From UMGS755 sp045595795 (GTDB lineage: Bacteria > Bacillota > Clostridia > UBA1381 > UBA9506), in the NCBI GenBank assembly GCA_045595795.1, contig JAZOBC010000024.1, positions 1 through 64,000 of the forward strand: a DNA stretch of 64,000 nt, read 5' to 3'. Below are positions 17,413 through 25,386 of the stretch, piece after piece. The notes under the pieces are model-generated. The model saw only the letters and a list, made by a program, of their open reading frames with translations, made no database searches and had not been told where the DNA came from. The stretch's first letter is position 1; every line of letters begins with the position of its first letter. The translations under genes and the position numbers were made by a program.

Positions 17413-19278
17413 ATGCAAATTTTGTTTGACAGCAGAAATGCCCTATTTAAAAAGCCCTTTGGCTGCCTGCCGCTGGGCGAAACCATGACCGTAACAATTT
17501 GCTGCAAGGACGTCGGAGAAACCGGCGTCCTTTTCTGCCTGGAAAAAGACGGAGAAGCATCCATTAAACACACCATGAACCACGTTGAAATCCGTGACGG
17601 ATATAATGCTTATACCGCCATCATCACCCCCGAAGAAACAGGACTTTACTTTTATTGTTTTGAGATGCAAACCCAAAATGGCTTCATAACTGTGGTGCGT
17701 GATGCACACAATCATCCCGTAATCGAAAACGGCAAACCCTGGCAGCTGACCTGCTACCACCGCAAATATGAGTTGAATCAAGAATTTTTCGGCAGGGTGA
17801 TGTATCAGATTTTTCCCGACCGCTTTCACAAAGCAGGCTCCGTCAACCCAGAAGCCAAGCTAACACCCTTTTGGATTCACGAAAACATGGAGGATTTACC
17901 GGTGTATTTGCCCAACGAGCGCGGTGAAATCATAAACAACGATTTTTTTGGTGGCAACCTGCAGGGCATCATAGAAAAGCTTCCCTACCTCAATGATTTG
18001 GGTGTCGGTTGCATCTATTTAAACCCTATTTTTGCCGCCTATTCTAATCATCGCTATGACACAGCAGATTATCTGCAAATTGACCCGCTACTGGGCAGCA
18101 AGGCCGATTTTCGTGAGCTTTGCAGAAAAGCACATGAGCTTGATATCAAGATTATATTAGATGGCGTTTTTTCCCATACCGGCAGCGACAGCCGGTATTT
18201 CGACATACACAACCGCTTCGGCACAGGGGCGTATCACAATCCTCAGTCTCCCTACCGCAGCTGGTATCAGTTTCAAAATTATCCTCATCAATACACCGCC
18301 TGGTGGGGTATTGGCACACTGCCCTGCACCGAAGAAAACGACCTCTCCTTCAGGCAATTTATTCTCACCGGTGAGAACAGTGTCGTGCGTTACTGGCTTT
18401 CCCAAGGTGCTGACGGTTGGCGTCTGGACGTAGCAGATGAACTGCCGGATGATTTTTTATTTTCTCTCCACGAGGCGGTGAAAAGCGAAAAGCCGGATAG
18501 CCTCATCATTGGCGAGGTGTGGGAGGATGCTTCCAATAAAATCAGTTATGATGTGCGCCGAAAATATTTTTTAGGAGGCAGTTTGGACAGCGTGATGAAC
18601 TATGTGTGGCGAAATGCCATCATGGGCTTTGTCCGCGGAGAAATTGATAGCTTTTCATTGCACGAAGCCATTATGACTCTTTGCGAGCATTATCCGAAAG
18701 AAAGTCTCCTGGCTACCATGAATATCCTATCCACCCATGATACGCCGCGAATTTTAACATCATTAGGTATCAATGATGTGCCACAGGGTCGTGATGAGCG
18801 CGCACATTTTCATTTAAATGAGCATGACCGAGAGTTAGGTAAAAATCGGCTCTTTTCTGCCGCTTTTCTGCTGTTTTGTCTGCCAGGTTGCCCCTGTATC
18901 TACTACGGCGACGAAATCGGCATGGAGGGGTTTGAAGACCCTTTTAACCGGGCATATATGGGCAATCGCCCATCTGACCAGGAAATTCTTTCTTTTTTTA
19001 AAAATTTAGCACACTTAAAAAATACACACCCTGCGCTTCGCTTTGGCAGCTTAGAGCCGGCAAGCTTTGAAAACGGTACCTATGCCTTTTATCGAAACAG
19101 TGAAAAAGAGCGAATGCTTATGGTGTTAAATGTCAGCGATACGCCAAAATCCGTTAGCATTGAAGGAGAGATTTGCTTTCAAAAGAATTTGTGGCAGGAG
19201 GGGCGCGGAGCGCTGCTGCTCCCCTATGGATGCGTTGCCATGACACTTTCTGTCACAAATATAGCTCCTCCTGCATAA
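17413..19278 (+). CDS. GH13 alpha-amylase family enzyme (neopullulanase/cyclomaltodextrinase-like)
   Basis: The 621-residue cytoplasmic GH13 enzyme has no signal peptide. An N-terminal beta-sandwich (about residues 1-120) is followed by the barrel starting RVMYQIFPDRFHK and a C-terminal beta domain. Catalytic Asp (GWRLDVADE, about 338), Glu (IGEVWED, about 367) and Asp (STHDTPR, about 440) are present. NPIFAAYSNHRYDTADY is typical of neopullulanase, maltogenic amylase and maltodextrin glucosidase groups. It probably trims branched maltodextrins released from glycogen by GlgP. The precise bond specificity cannot be told from sequence. Confidence 0.9.
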   Translation: MQILFDSRNALFKKPFGCLPLGETMTVTICCKDVGETGVLFCLEKDGEASIKHTMNHVEIRDGYNAYTAIITPEETGLYFYCFEMQTQNGFITVVRDAHNHPVIENGKPWQLTCYHRKYELNQEFFGRVMYQIFPDRFHKAGSVNPEAKLTPFWIHENMEDLPVYLPNERGEIINNDFFGGNLQGIIEKLPYLNDLGVGCIYLNPIFAAYSNHRYDTADYLQIDPLLGSKADFRELCRKAHELDIKIILDGVFSHTGSDSRYFDIHNRFGTGAYHNPQSPYRSWYQFQNYPHQYTAWWGIGTLPCTEENDLSFRQFILTGENSVVRYWLSQGADGWRLDVADELPDDFLFSLHEAVKSEKPDSLIIGEVWEDASNKISYDVRRKYFLGGSLDSVMNYVWRNAIMGFVRGEIDSFSLHEAIMTLCEHYPKESLLATMNILSTHDTPRILTSLGINDVPQGRDERAHFHLNEHDRELGKNRLFSAAFLLFCLPGCPCIYYGDEIGMEGFEDPFNRAYMGNRPSDQEILSFFKNLAHLKNTHPALRFGSLEPASFENGTYAFYRNSEKERMLMVLNVSDTPKSVSIEGEICFQKNLWQEGRGALLLPYGCVAMTLSVTNIAPPA

Positions 19279-19314
19279 AATGTTATGTAAAGGACAGAAA
19301 AGAGGCGGCGAGAT

Positions 19315-20019
19315 ATGCGGTTAGGAACCAGACGACGAATTTGTATCAGAAGCAAGGTGCTGAGTAAGGGTAAGGTATCTTGTCTGCTGATTCTTATGCT
19401 CATTGTGTCACTTTGTGCCGGCGGTTCTGTTTACTTTTTAAAAATCGTGAGACCGCTGATGATGGAGCTTGCCAAAAATCAGGCAACCATTATGGCAGAG
19501 CTTGCCATTCACCGCTCCGTTGGCAAACTGTTTGCCGACACAGACTATAGCGAAATTGTCACCGTAAGTTATTTAGAGGATGGCACCGTCAGCGCTGTTC
19601 AATCAAACATGAGCAGGGTGAATCAGCTAAAGGCCGCCGCCTCCATGGCCATTACCGAAGAAATTGCCTCGGTGGACGAAACAGAACTGTCAATCCCTTT
19701 AGGCACCCTGACAGGCTACGATATTCTGGCAGGTGTCGGGCCCCGTCTGCCGGTGAAGCTGATGCCCTATGGCAATGTCATCATTGATTTTGAAAATCAA
19801 TTCACCGAATCCGGCATTAACCAAACGCTACTGGCCGTCAATTTAACCGCCACCGCTAAGGTCGGCATTGTGATGCCAAGTGTGAATATGACCAGTGATG
19901 TAGTCACCACCATGCCCGTAACCCAAACTGTCATCGTGGGCAAAATTCCCGATAACTATGTGAACATCGACCGTATGGGCGAGGAGTATGAAGATGACGT
20001 GCTGGATATTATCGGTTAA
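19315..20019 (+). CDS. yunB: Sporulation protein YunB
   Basis: The 234-residue protein has one N-terminal membrane segment (about residues 22-44) and a soluble domain with the YunB signature ATIMAELAIHRSVGKLF..., LSIPLGTLTGYDILAG and LLAVNLTATAKVGIVMP. YunB is a sigma-E dependent sporulation protein of unknown mechanism in Bacillus. It starts 36 bp after the GH13 stop; a CATAAAAT block at 19274 could be a sigma-E -10, so it need not be part of the glycogen operon. It is closed by a strong terminator. Confidence 0.92.
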   Translation: MRLGTRRRICIRSKVLSKGKVSCLLILMLIVSLCAGGSVYFLKIVRPLMMELAKNQATIMAELAIHRSVGKLFADTDYSEIVTVSYLEDGTVSAVQSNMSRVNQLKAAASMAITEEIASVDETELSIPLGTLTGYDILAGVGPRLPVKLMPYGNVIIDFENQFTESGINQTLLAVNLTATAKVGIVMPSVNMTSDVVTTMPVTQTVIVGKIPDNYVNIDRMGEEYEDDVLDIIG

Positions 20020-20040
20020 ACTCGACCATCGCTCAAACAA

Positions 20041-20086
20041 AAAAGTAGGCTGCATGAGGGAAATCCCTCATGCAGCCTACTTTTTT
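20041..20086. terminator. Strong bidirectional terminator
   Basis: A 20-bp perfect stem (20041-20060 with 20065-20084) with an AAAT loop is flanked by A-run and T-run. It separates yunB (plus) from the convergent four-gene sugar operon (minus). Confidence 0.93.
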
Positions 20087-20098
20087 CAGCTTAACAGA

Positions 20099-21028
20099 TT
20101 ACTTCACAAAATCCTCAGCAAAAATAAATTCATAGCCATTTTTGTGCATGATTTCACCCATTTTATATATTTTATCTGCGTAATCACTCTGATAGGCGAA
20201 ATAATCCTGATAGAAATACTGTTCGTGTGTACAAATACCAACATATTCATTTCCAATTTGCGACTTAAATATATCCTCAATTTCACTATATTGCATTAAA
20301 TTCAATGTCATTGCCGGCAAATGAAATTTTTTGAAGTTCATGCCTGTTTTCTCATCATAAATACACTGCAACGTGCCTTTGACAGATTGAAACTCTTCCT
20401 CCGTAAAATGGTTATAGGCACACAAAGAACGATTGATGGCCACATTGGGACCTCCGCGCGAGTAAACCCGGGTTTCAGGCTGCCGGTTATTCAGAATTCG
20501 CATCGCATGCCCATAAGGTAAAGAGTCAAAGTTCCCGTCATAGTTAAAAGCCGCGCCTACTGATACGTCCATCACACGAACGCCATAATCGTACAAGGCT
20601 TTTACTCCCTCTTTGCTAACAGAATTCCAATGAGGACAAAATCCATAGGTGAAGGACGCTTCACCGGCAAAACGAAATACCTCTTGGCAGACTGCTTGAA
20701 ACATGTCACGCATATCTTCATATGTAACATTGACAAATGGATAATCAGGAAATTCCTCCTTTGCATGAAATGCCAGTTTCAACCAGGAAGAAGCAGACTC
20801 CCATTCTTTTTTATATGCTTCTGTTACATCTTTGAGGCAAAAATCATCATTGCCATAAAAAGCTGATGTTCTGTAAAACAGATTCATTTGCGTTCTAACA
20901 CCATACTTTTCATAAGCGGTTTTAAGAGCTTTCAAAAAGGGATGATCAAAAAGCGAATTCGGTCTTTGTCTGGTTATATCCCGAAGAACCCAAATAACAT
21001 CATCAATCAAAAAAAGTGCTTTCTTCAT
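20099..21028 (-). CDS. NodB/polysaccharide-deacetylase-like protein of unknown function
   Basis: I do not recognise a named family member. The 309-residue protein looks like a divergent NodB-type barrel. An early acidic pair (LIDDVIWVLRD, residues 7-17) is followed by a histidine in LAFHAKEEFPDYPF, a Trp/His motif SFTYGFCPHWN and a late GICTHEQYFYQDY. This order of Asp, His and His is what metal-dependent carbohydrate esterases use. There is no signal peptide, so it acts in the cytoplasm. It is the last gene of the minus operon with a sugar dehydrogenase and aminotransferase, which points to sugar chemistry. The catalytic assignment is tentative. Confidence 0.6.
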   Translation of the reverse strand: MKKALFLIDDVIWVLRDITRQRPNSLFDHPFLKALKTAYEKYGVRTQMNLFYRTSAFYGNDDFCLKDVTEAYKKEWESASSWLKLAFHAKEEFPDYPFVNVTYEDMRDMFQAVCQEVFRFAGEASFTYGFCPHWNSVSKEGVKALYDYGVRVMDVSVGAAFNYDGNFDSLPYGHAMRILNNRQPETRVYSRGGPNVAINRSLCAYNHFTEEEFQSVKGTLQCIYDEKTGMNFKKFHLPAMTLNLMQYSEIEDIFKSQIGNEYVGICTHEQYFYQDYFAYQSDYADKIYKMGEIMHKNGYEFIFAEDFVK

Positions 21029-21123
21029 ATTCGTTTTCTCCTTTTAGTTTTTCAACAAATCCCTTTAGAGATTTCTATATTTCCCCTTAAAAACTCACTG
21101 CCACACTGCTGAACCGCATAAGT

Positions 21124-22152
21124 TTAAAGAGACATTCCATTTTGTTTATATACATCTTCAATGGCTTTTTGCGAACGAATAGCATCCTCTGCTGTAACAG
21201 GAATTTCACCTTCACCCAAAACAGCCTGACTGAAGGCTTCAATCTCTTTGGTATACATATTTCCAAAGGTCACAGAAACCGGCACAGGTTCTGCGGTGCT
21301 TCTGTTCTGCTGGGCATCATATCCACCCACATTAGAAAGGGCCAACACTTCAATTTCGCCGCCCTCCTCCTGAGAAAGAGTGCCTTTTGCCACAATACTG
21401 CCGCGAGTACCGTAAATTTCTAATTTGCTGACAGAGGCATCATCAGGAATGTTAAAGGCAGAATCCACAACACAAAGAGCACCATTATTCATTCTGTAAA
21501 CACCAATGCCTGCATCATCAACATCATAGTTAAAAATCTGATTGCCGGTAAAGCCTGTGGCTTCTACCACCTCAAGACCGGTAATATAACGAATTAAGTC
21601 AATGGAATGGATGGCCATATCCAACATTGCACCGCCACCGGAAAGTTTTCTGTTCTGCCGCCAGCAATTTTCAATTTCAGGATACCAGCAGGTAAACTGA
21701 GCACGGGCAGAAACAATCTCGCCGATTGTACCACTAGATACGATTTCACGCATTTTCTGATGGTAACTATGGAACCGCATCATAAAGGCAACGCCCAGTT
21801 TTACACCTTCGCCATGACATGCCGCTGCAATTTCCCCGGCTTCTTCTGTGGTTAAGCCCATAGGCTTTTCAAGTAAAATATGCTTTTTTGCCTTTGCTGC
21901 CTGCACTACCTGCTCCTTATGGCAGAACACGGGCGAGGCAATATAAACTGCCTGAACTTCTTCTAAAGCAAGCAAATCTTCTACCTGATCAAAGGCATAT
22001 TTTGCATTGTATTTTTCTTTGCAACGCTCTGAAGCTGCAGGATTTGCGTCCATCACGGCAACAAGCTCTGCATTTTCTGCCAGCATCATGCCCGGCAAGG
22101 TTCTGCGGTCAGCAATACCGCCACAACCAATGACGCCCCATTTAACTTTCAT
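21124..22152 (-). CDS. Gfo/Idh/MocA family NAD(P)-dependent sugar oxidoreductase
   Basis: The 342-residue protein has an N-terminal Rossmann fold (WGVIGCGGIADRRTLPGM) and the family motif LLEKPMGLT with the conserved lysine near residue 95. The catalytic-domain segment GGGAMLDMAIHSIDLIRYITG carries the His/Asp pair usual for inositol/glucose-type dehydrogenases. It lies twelve bases after the DegT-type aminotransferase gene. Such oxidoreductases oxidise or reduce sugar hydroxyls, often producing the keto sugar that a DegT enzyme aminates. The substrate is not predictable. Confidence 0.92.
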   Translation of the reverse strand: MKVKWGVIGCGGIADRRTLPGMMLAENAELVAVMDANPAASERCKEKYNAKYAFDQVEDLLALEEVQAVYIASPVFCHKEQVVQAAKAKKHILLEKPMGLTTEEAGEIAAACHGEGVKLGVAFMMRFHSYHQKMREIVSSGTIGEIVSARAQFTCWYPEIENCWRQNRKLSGGGAMLDMAIHSIDLIRYITGLEVVEATGFTGNQIFNYDVDDAGIGVYRMNNGALCVVDSAFNIPDDASVSKLEIYGTRGSIVAKGTLSQEEGGEIEVLALSNVGGYDAQQNRSTAEPVPVSVTFGNMYTKEIEAFSQAVLGEGEIPVTAEDAIRSQKAIEDVYKQNGMSL

Positions 22153-22164
22153 ACCGCCGCCTCC

Positions 22165-23475
22165 TCATTGACCTGCTTGCATTTCTGCAACAGATTCTAA
22201 AACAGCATCAGCCATATAGGTAAGCTGCTCTGCCGATAAACCATAAAGCGGCAGGTGAGTAAATCTCTTATAGAACACTTCTTCACAGTTGGGGCAGGTC
22301 TTTGCAATTTCATCAGAATCATAACCCATATCCTGCACTACCTGAAAGCGATACAAAGGACCGAAGTGTGCAATTTGAGTTACGCCCTTTTCTTCCAGTT
22401 TCCTTTTCAGCGTTTGAATATCTCCACCGGCTTTAGCAGGGTCAATCTGCAGCAGATACAAATGGAATGTGGGCTTCACATCATCATTGCCTAAATCCTG
22501 AGGGATTAAGGCATCGTTTTCAGCAAATCTCTTAGAAAGATATGCCGCTGCATTTTTTCTTTCTTCAATAATTTCCTCATTGCGGGAAATCTGCAGGGTC
22601 AAACCCAGCCCCTGAATTTCGGTAGTGGAATAATTACCCGCCACAAAAGGTTCATGTTTACCCTGAATGGGAGTGATGTTATACAGCCAGTCCTTGATAG
22701 GGCAAGTAAAATCAAGACCTAAGAAGCGCGCACGCTTCATTTCGTTTTCAAAACCGGGAATGTTGGTGGTTGCAATACCACCCTCACCAAAGGAGGTAAT
22801 ATTTTTTACTTCATGCATGGAGAACGCCGCAAAATCACCGATGGTACCAATCTTTCTGCCTTTATACATAGCACCGAAAGCGTGTGCTGCATCCTCTAAA
22901 ACCAAAATGTCGTGCTCTTTGGCAAGCTTCATAATGGGGTCCATGTCTACAGGATAACCCCCGATATGTACAGGAACAATCATTTTTGTTTTATCCGTTA
23001 TCTTTCTTGCAACATCAGCCGGGTCCATGTTAATGGTTTTGGGGTCAACATCGGCAAAAACCAGCTTTGCGCCCACAGCCAAGGGATATGCCATGGTTGC
23101 TACAAAGGTAATAGCCGGCACAATGACCTCATCACCGGGTTTTAAGCCTGCATATTTATAGGCAATTTCAAAACCTGCAGTTGCGTTGGACACAAAGGTA
23201 GAAGAATTTGTGCCTAAATACTTGTTGCAGGCTTCTTCTGCTTCTTCAACCTTGCTGCCAAGGGATAGCTTGCCCGGCGGGGTTGCCAGGGTATCCAGCT
23301 TTTTCACCTGCTGCCAAACAGCCTCTAAAGCGTCATCATATTCCTTGCCCTCGCCCTGCATTAAGAACTTAATAATTTCCATCAAGTCATGTACATTATA
23401 GTTTTCGCCAACCGCAGCCCAAGGCACACGGGTAGCACCTGTGTTATAACGAAAGTCTGTTGATTTACCCATCAT
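22165..23475 (-). CDS. DegT/DnrJ/EryC1-type PLP-dependent sugar aminotransferase
   Basis: The 436-residue fold-type I enzyme has the usual motifs. These are FVSNATAGFEIAYKYAG for PLP phosphate binding, VHIGGYPVDMDPI, EDAAHAFGAMYKGRKIG with the ring-stacking and pyridine-binding residues, and the Schiff-base lysine in FSMHEVKNITSFGEGG. An N-terminal extension of about 60 residues (DLMEIIKFLMQGEGKEYD...) is longer than in simple nucleotide-sugar aminotransferases. Members either aminate keto sugars or, without the lysine, dehydrate them; here the lysine is present. It pairs with the adjacent Gfo/Idh/MocA gene. Confidence 0.92.
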   Translation of the reverse strand: MMGKSTDFRYNTGATRVPWAAVGENYNVHDLMEIIKFLMQGEGKEYDDALEAVWQQVKKLDTLATPPGKLSLGSKVEEAEEACNKYLGTNSSTFVSNATAGFEIAYKYAGLKPGDEVIVPAITFVATMAYPLAVGAKLVFADVDPKTINMDPADVARKITDKTKMIVPVHIGGYPVDMDPIMKLAKEHDILVLEDAAHAFGAMYKGRKIGTIGDFAAFSMHEVKNITSFGEGGIATTNIPGFENEMKRARFLGLDFTCPIKDWLYNITPIQGKHEPFVAGNYSTTEIQGLGLTLQISRNEEIIEERKNAAAYLSKRFAENDALIPQDLGNDDVKPTFHLYLLQIDPAKAGGDIQTLKRKLEEKGVTQIAHFGPLYRFQVVQDMGYDSDEIAKTCPNCEEVFYKRFTHLPLYGLSAEQLTYMADAVLESVAEMQAGQ

Positions 23476-23505
23476 GCATTCTCCTTTTCATCTAATCTTT
23501 AAAAT

Positions 23506-24126
23506 TTAAAATTCTGGTTCATACATTTGCCTGCGCTCTTCCCAGCAAATTTCCCTGACCTCAATATCCTTAATTTTTAGCATTGTGGAATAAGGTGAAA
23601 AGCCAACGCGACCGCCAGTAATAGGATTTGGATCAATCAGTTCCTGTACCAATACGTCATCAACCACCAAGAAATTATGACCTGAAATAGCGCCGGTTGT
23701 GATTCTTACTTCCTTGCCCGGTTCGTAGTGATACAAGGGATTCAGCGCCCGCAAGCCGTCTTCGGGGAAGCGCTCAATACCACATTTATCCTCATACCAA
23801 CCGCCGATACCGGAAATATAAGCAAGTTTTAAATAATTCACTTCCTCATCCCAGGTGGTGCAGTAAACTGCATTCACATCTCTTGTTGCCGGCAGAACGC
23901 TGGCGGCGGTAAAGCTCAGCATAACGTCTTTCTCAAAAGACTGCTTGCTCAGCAAAATGCCACCCCGGTTGCCCGGCTCACTGCCAATCAGGTAGCCATC
24001 TTTATATTCCCAGCTGCCACCTTTAGCATCCCATATTTCCTGCCAGTTTTCATCCGGCAGAGAGGAAAGCACAACGAGCGATTGTGCAGATAAAATACGC
24101 TTTCCCAACGATAAAATATCCTTCAT
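23506..24126 (-). CDS. Jelly-roll (DUF1961/DUF1080-like) protein, putative carbohydrate binding or hydrolysis
   Basis: The 206-residue beta-rich protein starts with a short helical segment and then has the pattern WEIWDAKGGSW-type opening (NWQEIWDAKGGSWEYKDGYL), GGILLSKQSFEKDVMLSF and a closing VGFSPYSTMLKIKDIEV. This resembles LamG-like/DUF1961 and keto-disaccharide hydrolase (DUF1080) sandwiches. No signal peptide is seen. It is the promoter-proximal gene of the minus operon, divergent from the PocR-AraC regulator. Family membership is judged by pattern only. Confidence 0.6.
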   Translation of the reverse strand: MKDILSLGKRILSAQSLVVLSSLPDENWQEIWDAKGGSWEYKDGYLIGSEPGNRGGILLSKQSFEKDVMLSFTAASVLPATRDVNAVYCTTWDEEVNYLKLAYISGIGGWYEDKCGIERFPEDGLRALNPLYHYEPGKEVRITTGAISGHNFLVVDDVLVQELIDPNPITGGRVGFSPYSTMLKIKDIEVREICWEERRQMYEPEF

Positions 24127-24164
24127 AACGTATTTGCCCTCCCTATAAATATAAGCTCATCATT

Positions 24165-24193
24165 ATTATAACAAAATAGCTTTTCTGTAAAAA
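24165..24193 (-). promoter_or_regulatory. Probable promoter of the DUF1961/DegT/Gfo/NodB operon
   Basis: A perfect minus-strand TATAAT lies at 24165-24170. The -35 is weak: TTTTTA at 17 bp (24188-24193) or TTTACA at 15 bp (24186-24191). A weak -35 with a good -10 fits activation by the divergent AraC-family protein. Confidence 0.5.
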
Positions 24194-24243
24194 GTATTCT
24201 TTTTCCCAATTTTTTGTATTATATTCCCAAAACATGAAAAATA

Positions 24244-24272
24244 TTGACAAAAAAGAATTCCGGAATTATAAT
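24244..24272 (+). promoter_or_regulatory. Consensus promoter with palindromic spacer for the PocR-AraC gene
   Basis: TTGACA (24244-24249) and TATAAT (24267-24272) are 17 bp apart. The 12-bp palindrome AATTCCGGAATT (24256-24267) lies inside the spacer and would be an ideal repressor site. Predicted transcription start near 24279 leaves only about ten bases of leader before the ATG. Confidence 0.75.
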
Positions 24273-24289
24273 AAAATTGGGTGAGAAAA

Positions 24290-25126
24290 ATGCTTGTGAA
24301 TTATGATATCCAAAAAATAAACCGGGCACTGCAGGATTTTTACAATGCAACCGGCATTAATATGGACCTTTTAAAGGATGATTTTACTTTTGTGGGCAAC
24401 CATAGCTTTTGGGAAAAAACTCTTTACTGCAAGGCCATTCAAAGCTGCAAAAAAGGCAAGTCCGGTTGCCTTTGCTCAGATGCAGAGTTGTTTTGGAAAA
24501 GTCGGGAAAGTAAAAAAGCAGAAAAACACGTCTGTCATGCCGGACTCATCGACGTATCCATTCCCATTCTGTACAACGACGTGATTATCGGTTACATCAT
24601 TTTGGGCCAAATGAAAACAGATACACCTTTTTCCATGGTCAAGGAATATTTAAACAGTTTGAGTCTTAACGAAGCTGAAATGAAAAAATATTATGCTGAG
24701 ATTCCTCTGTTTGATGCTGATAAAATTCAGAGTATCTCAAATATTGCCGAAATGTTGGTCAAACATATTCTCCTGGAAAATATGCTAAAACCCAATTTTG
24801 ACGAAAACTTTCAAAGAGCACTAAACTATATTAGCGAAAATTTGGATAGAGATCTAACCATTCAAAACATTTCCAAAAGTGTTAATCTTTCAAAAAGTGT
24901 CTTATATCGTCATTTCCACCGTTATTTTAATTGCACTGTCAGCCAATATATTAGAAAGAAACGTATTGAAAAATCTGTGGAGCTGCTGACGAAAAGCGAA
25001 TTGTCGATTGAAGAAATTGCTCAAAAGGTAGGTTTTGCCAGCGGTTCATATTTCAGCAAGATGTTTAAAATGGAAAAAGGCTTGTCCCCTCTTAAATATA
25101 AATCAAAAGCCAAAAAGGGACTGTAG
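24290..25126 (+). CDS. AraC-family regulator with N-terminal PocR sensory domain
   Basis: The 278-residue regulator has residues 1-160 forming a PocR ligand-sensing domain (LYCKAIQSCKKGKSGCLCSD and HVCHAGLIDVSIPI, with conserved cysteines). A C-terminal AraC double helix-turn-helix follows (DLTIQNISKSVNLSKSVLYRHF and SIEEIAQKVGFASGSYFSKMFK). PocR-type sensors are known for small polyols such as 1,2-propanediol or glycerol in enteric bacteria. The ATG at 24290 follows GGGTGAG by five bases; an in-frame GTG at 24281 is possible but lies at the very 5' end of the transcript. It is divergent from, and likely controls, the 20099-24126 operon. The last codons lie in the left end of a MITE-like element. 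Confidence 0.88.
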   Translation: MLVNYDIQKINRALQDFYNATGINMDLLKDDFTFVGNHSFWEKTLYCKAIQSCKKGKSGCLCSDAELFWKSRESKKAEKHVCHAGLIDVSIPILYNDVIIGYIILGQMKTDTPFSMVKEYLNSLSLNEAEMKKYYAEIPLFDADKIQSISNIAEMLVKHILLENMLKPNFDENFQRALNYISENLDRDLTIQNISKSVNLSKSVLYRHFHRYFNCTVSQYIRKKRIEKSVELLTKSELSIEEIAQKVGFASGSYFSKMFKMEKGLSPLKYKSKAKKGL

Positions 25127-25373
25127 CAAAATGCACAGAACGCGCAAAGCAAAGCTATTGTAATACTCTTGCTTAAAAAAATACCAAATGAACGATGGTA
25201 GAAATGTGTTATACAACAAATGTCTAAATGAAATAAATTGCGCTTTGAATATACTTCACCTCTCGGCGTACCCATGTACGCTTTCGGGATTCAGTTTATC
25301 CCATCTGCGCTATTTTGCGTCCACCCTTAAAAGGGGCTGTAGCAAAACAAAATGTTTTGCTACAGCCCCTTTT
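25112..25373. mobile_element. MITE-like element with imperfect terminal inverted repeats
   Basis: The left end AAAAAGGGACTGTAGCAAAA (25112-25131) matches the reverse complement of the right end (25354-25373: GTTTTGCTACAGCCCCTTTT) apart from one base and one indel. A second direct copy of the motif at 25329-25347 pairs with the right end to make a terminator. The interior (about 200 bp) has no credible gene and holds a small hairpin GCGTAC-CCAT-GTACGC (25266-25281). The stop codon of the AraC gene falls inside the left end, so insertion may have reset its C-terminus. The ends resemble those of some DDE insertion sequences, but no target duplication was recognised. Confidence 0.4.
25329..25373. 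terminator. Bidirectional terminator between PocR-AraC gene and ychF
   Basis: A near-perfect 20-bp stem (AAAAGGGGCTGTAGCAAAAC with its complement, loop around 25349-25353) has A and T runs on both sides. It lies 14 bp beyond the ychF stop codon and is the right end of the MITE-like element. Confidence 0.88.
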
Positions 25374-25386
25374 GAATATCCTACTA

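Noticed and set aside
25127..25328. Possible genes in the gap between the PocR-AraC gene and ychF (short frames on both strands)
   Set aside because: The frames are short, lack ribosome-binding sites and lie inside the MITE-like element.
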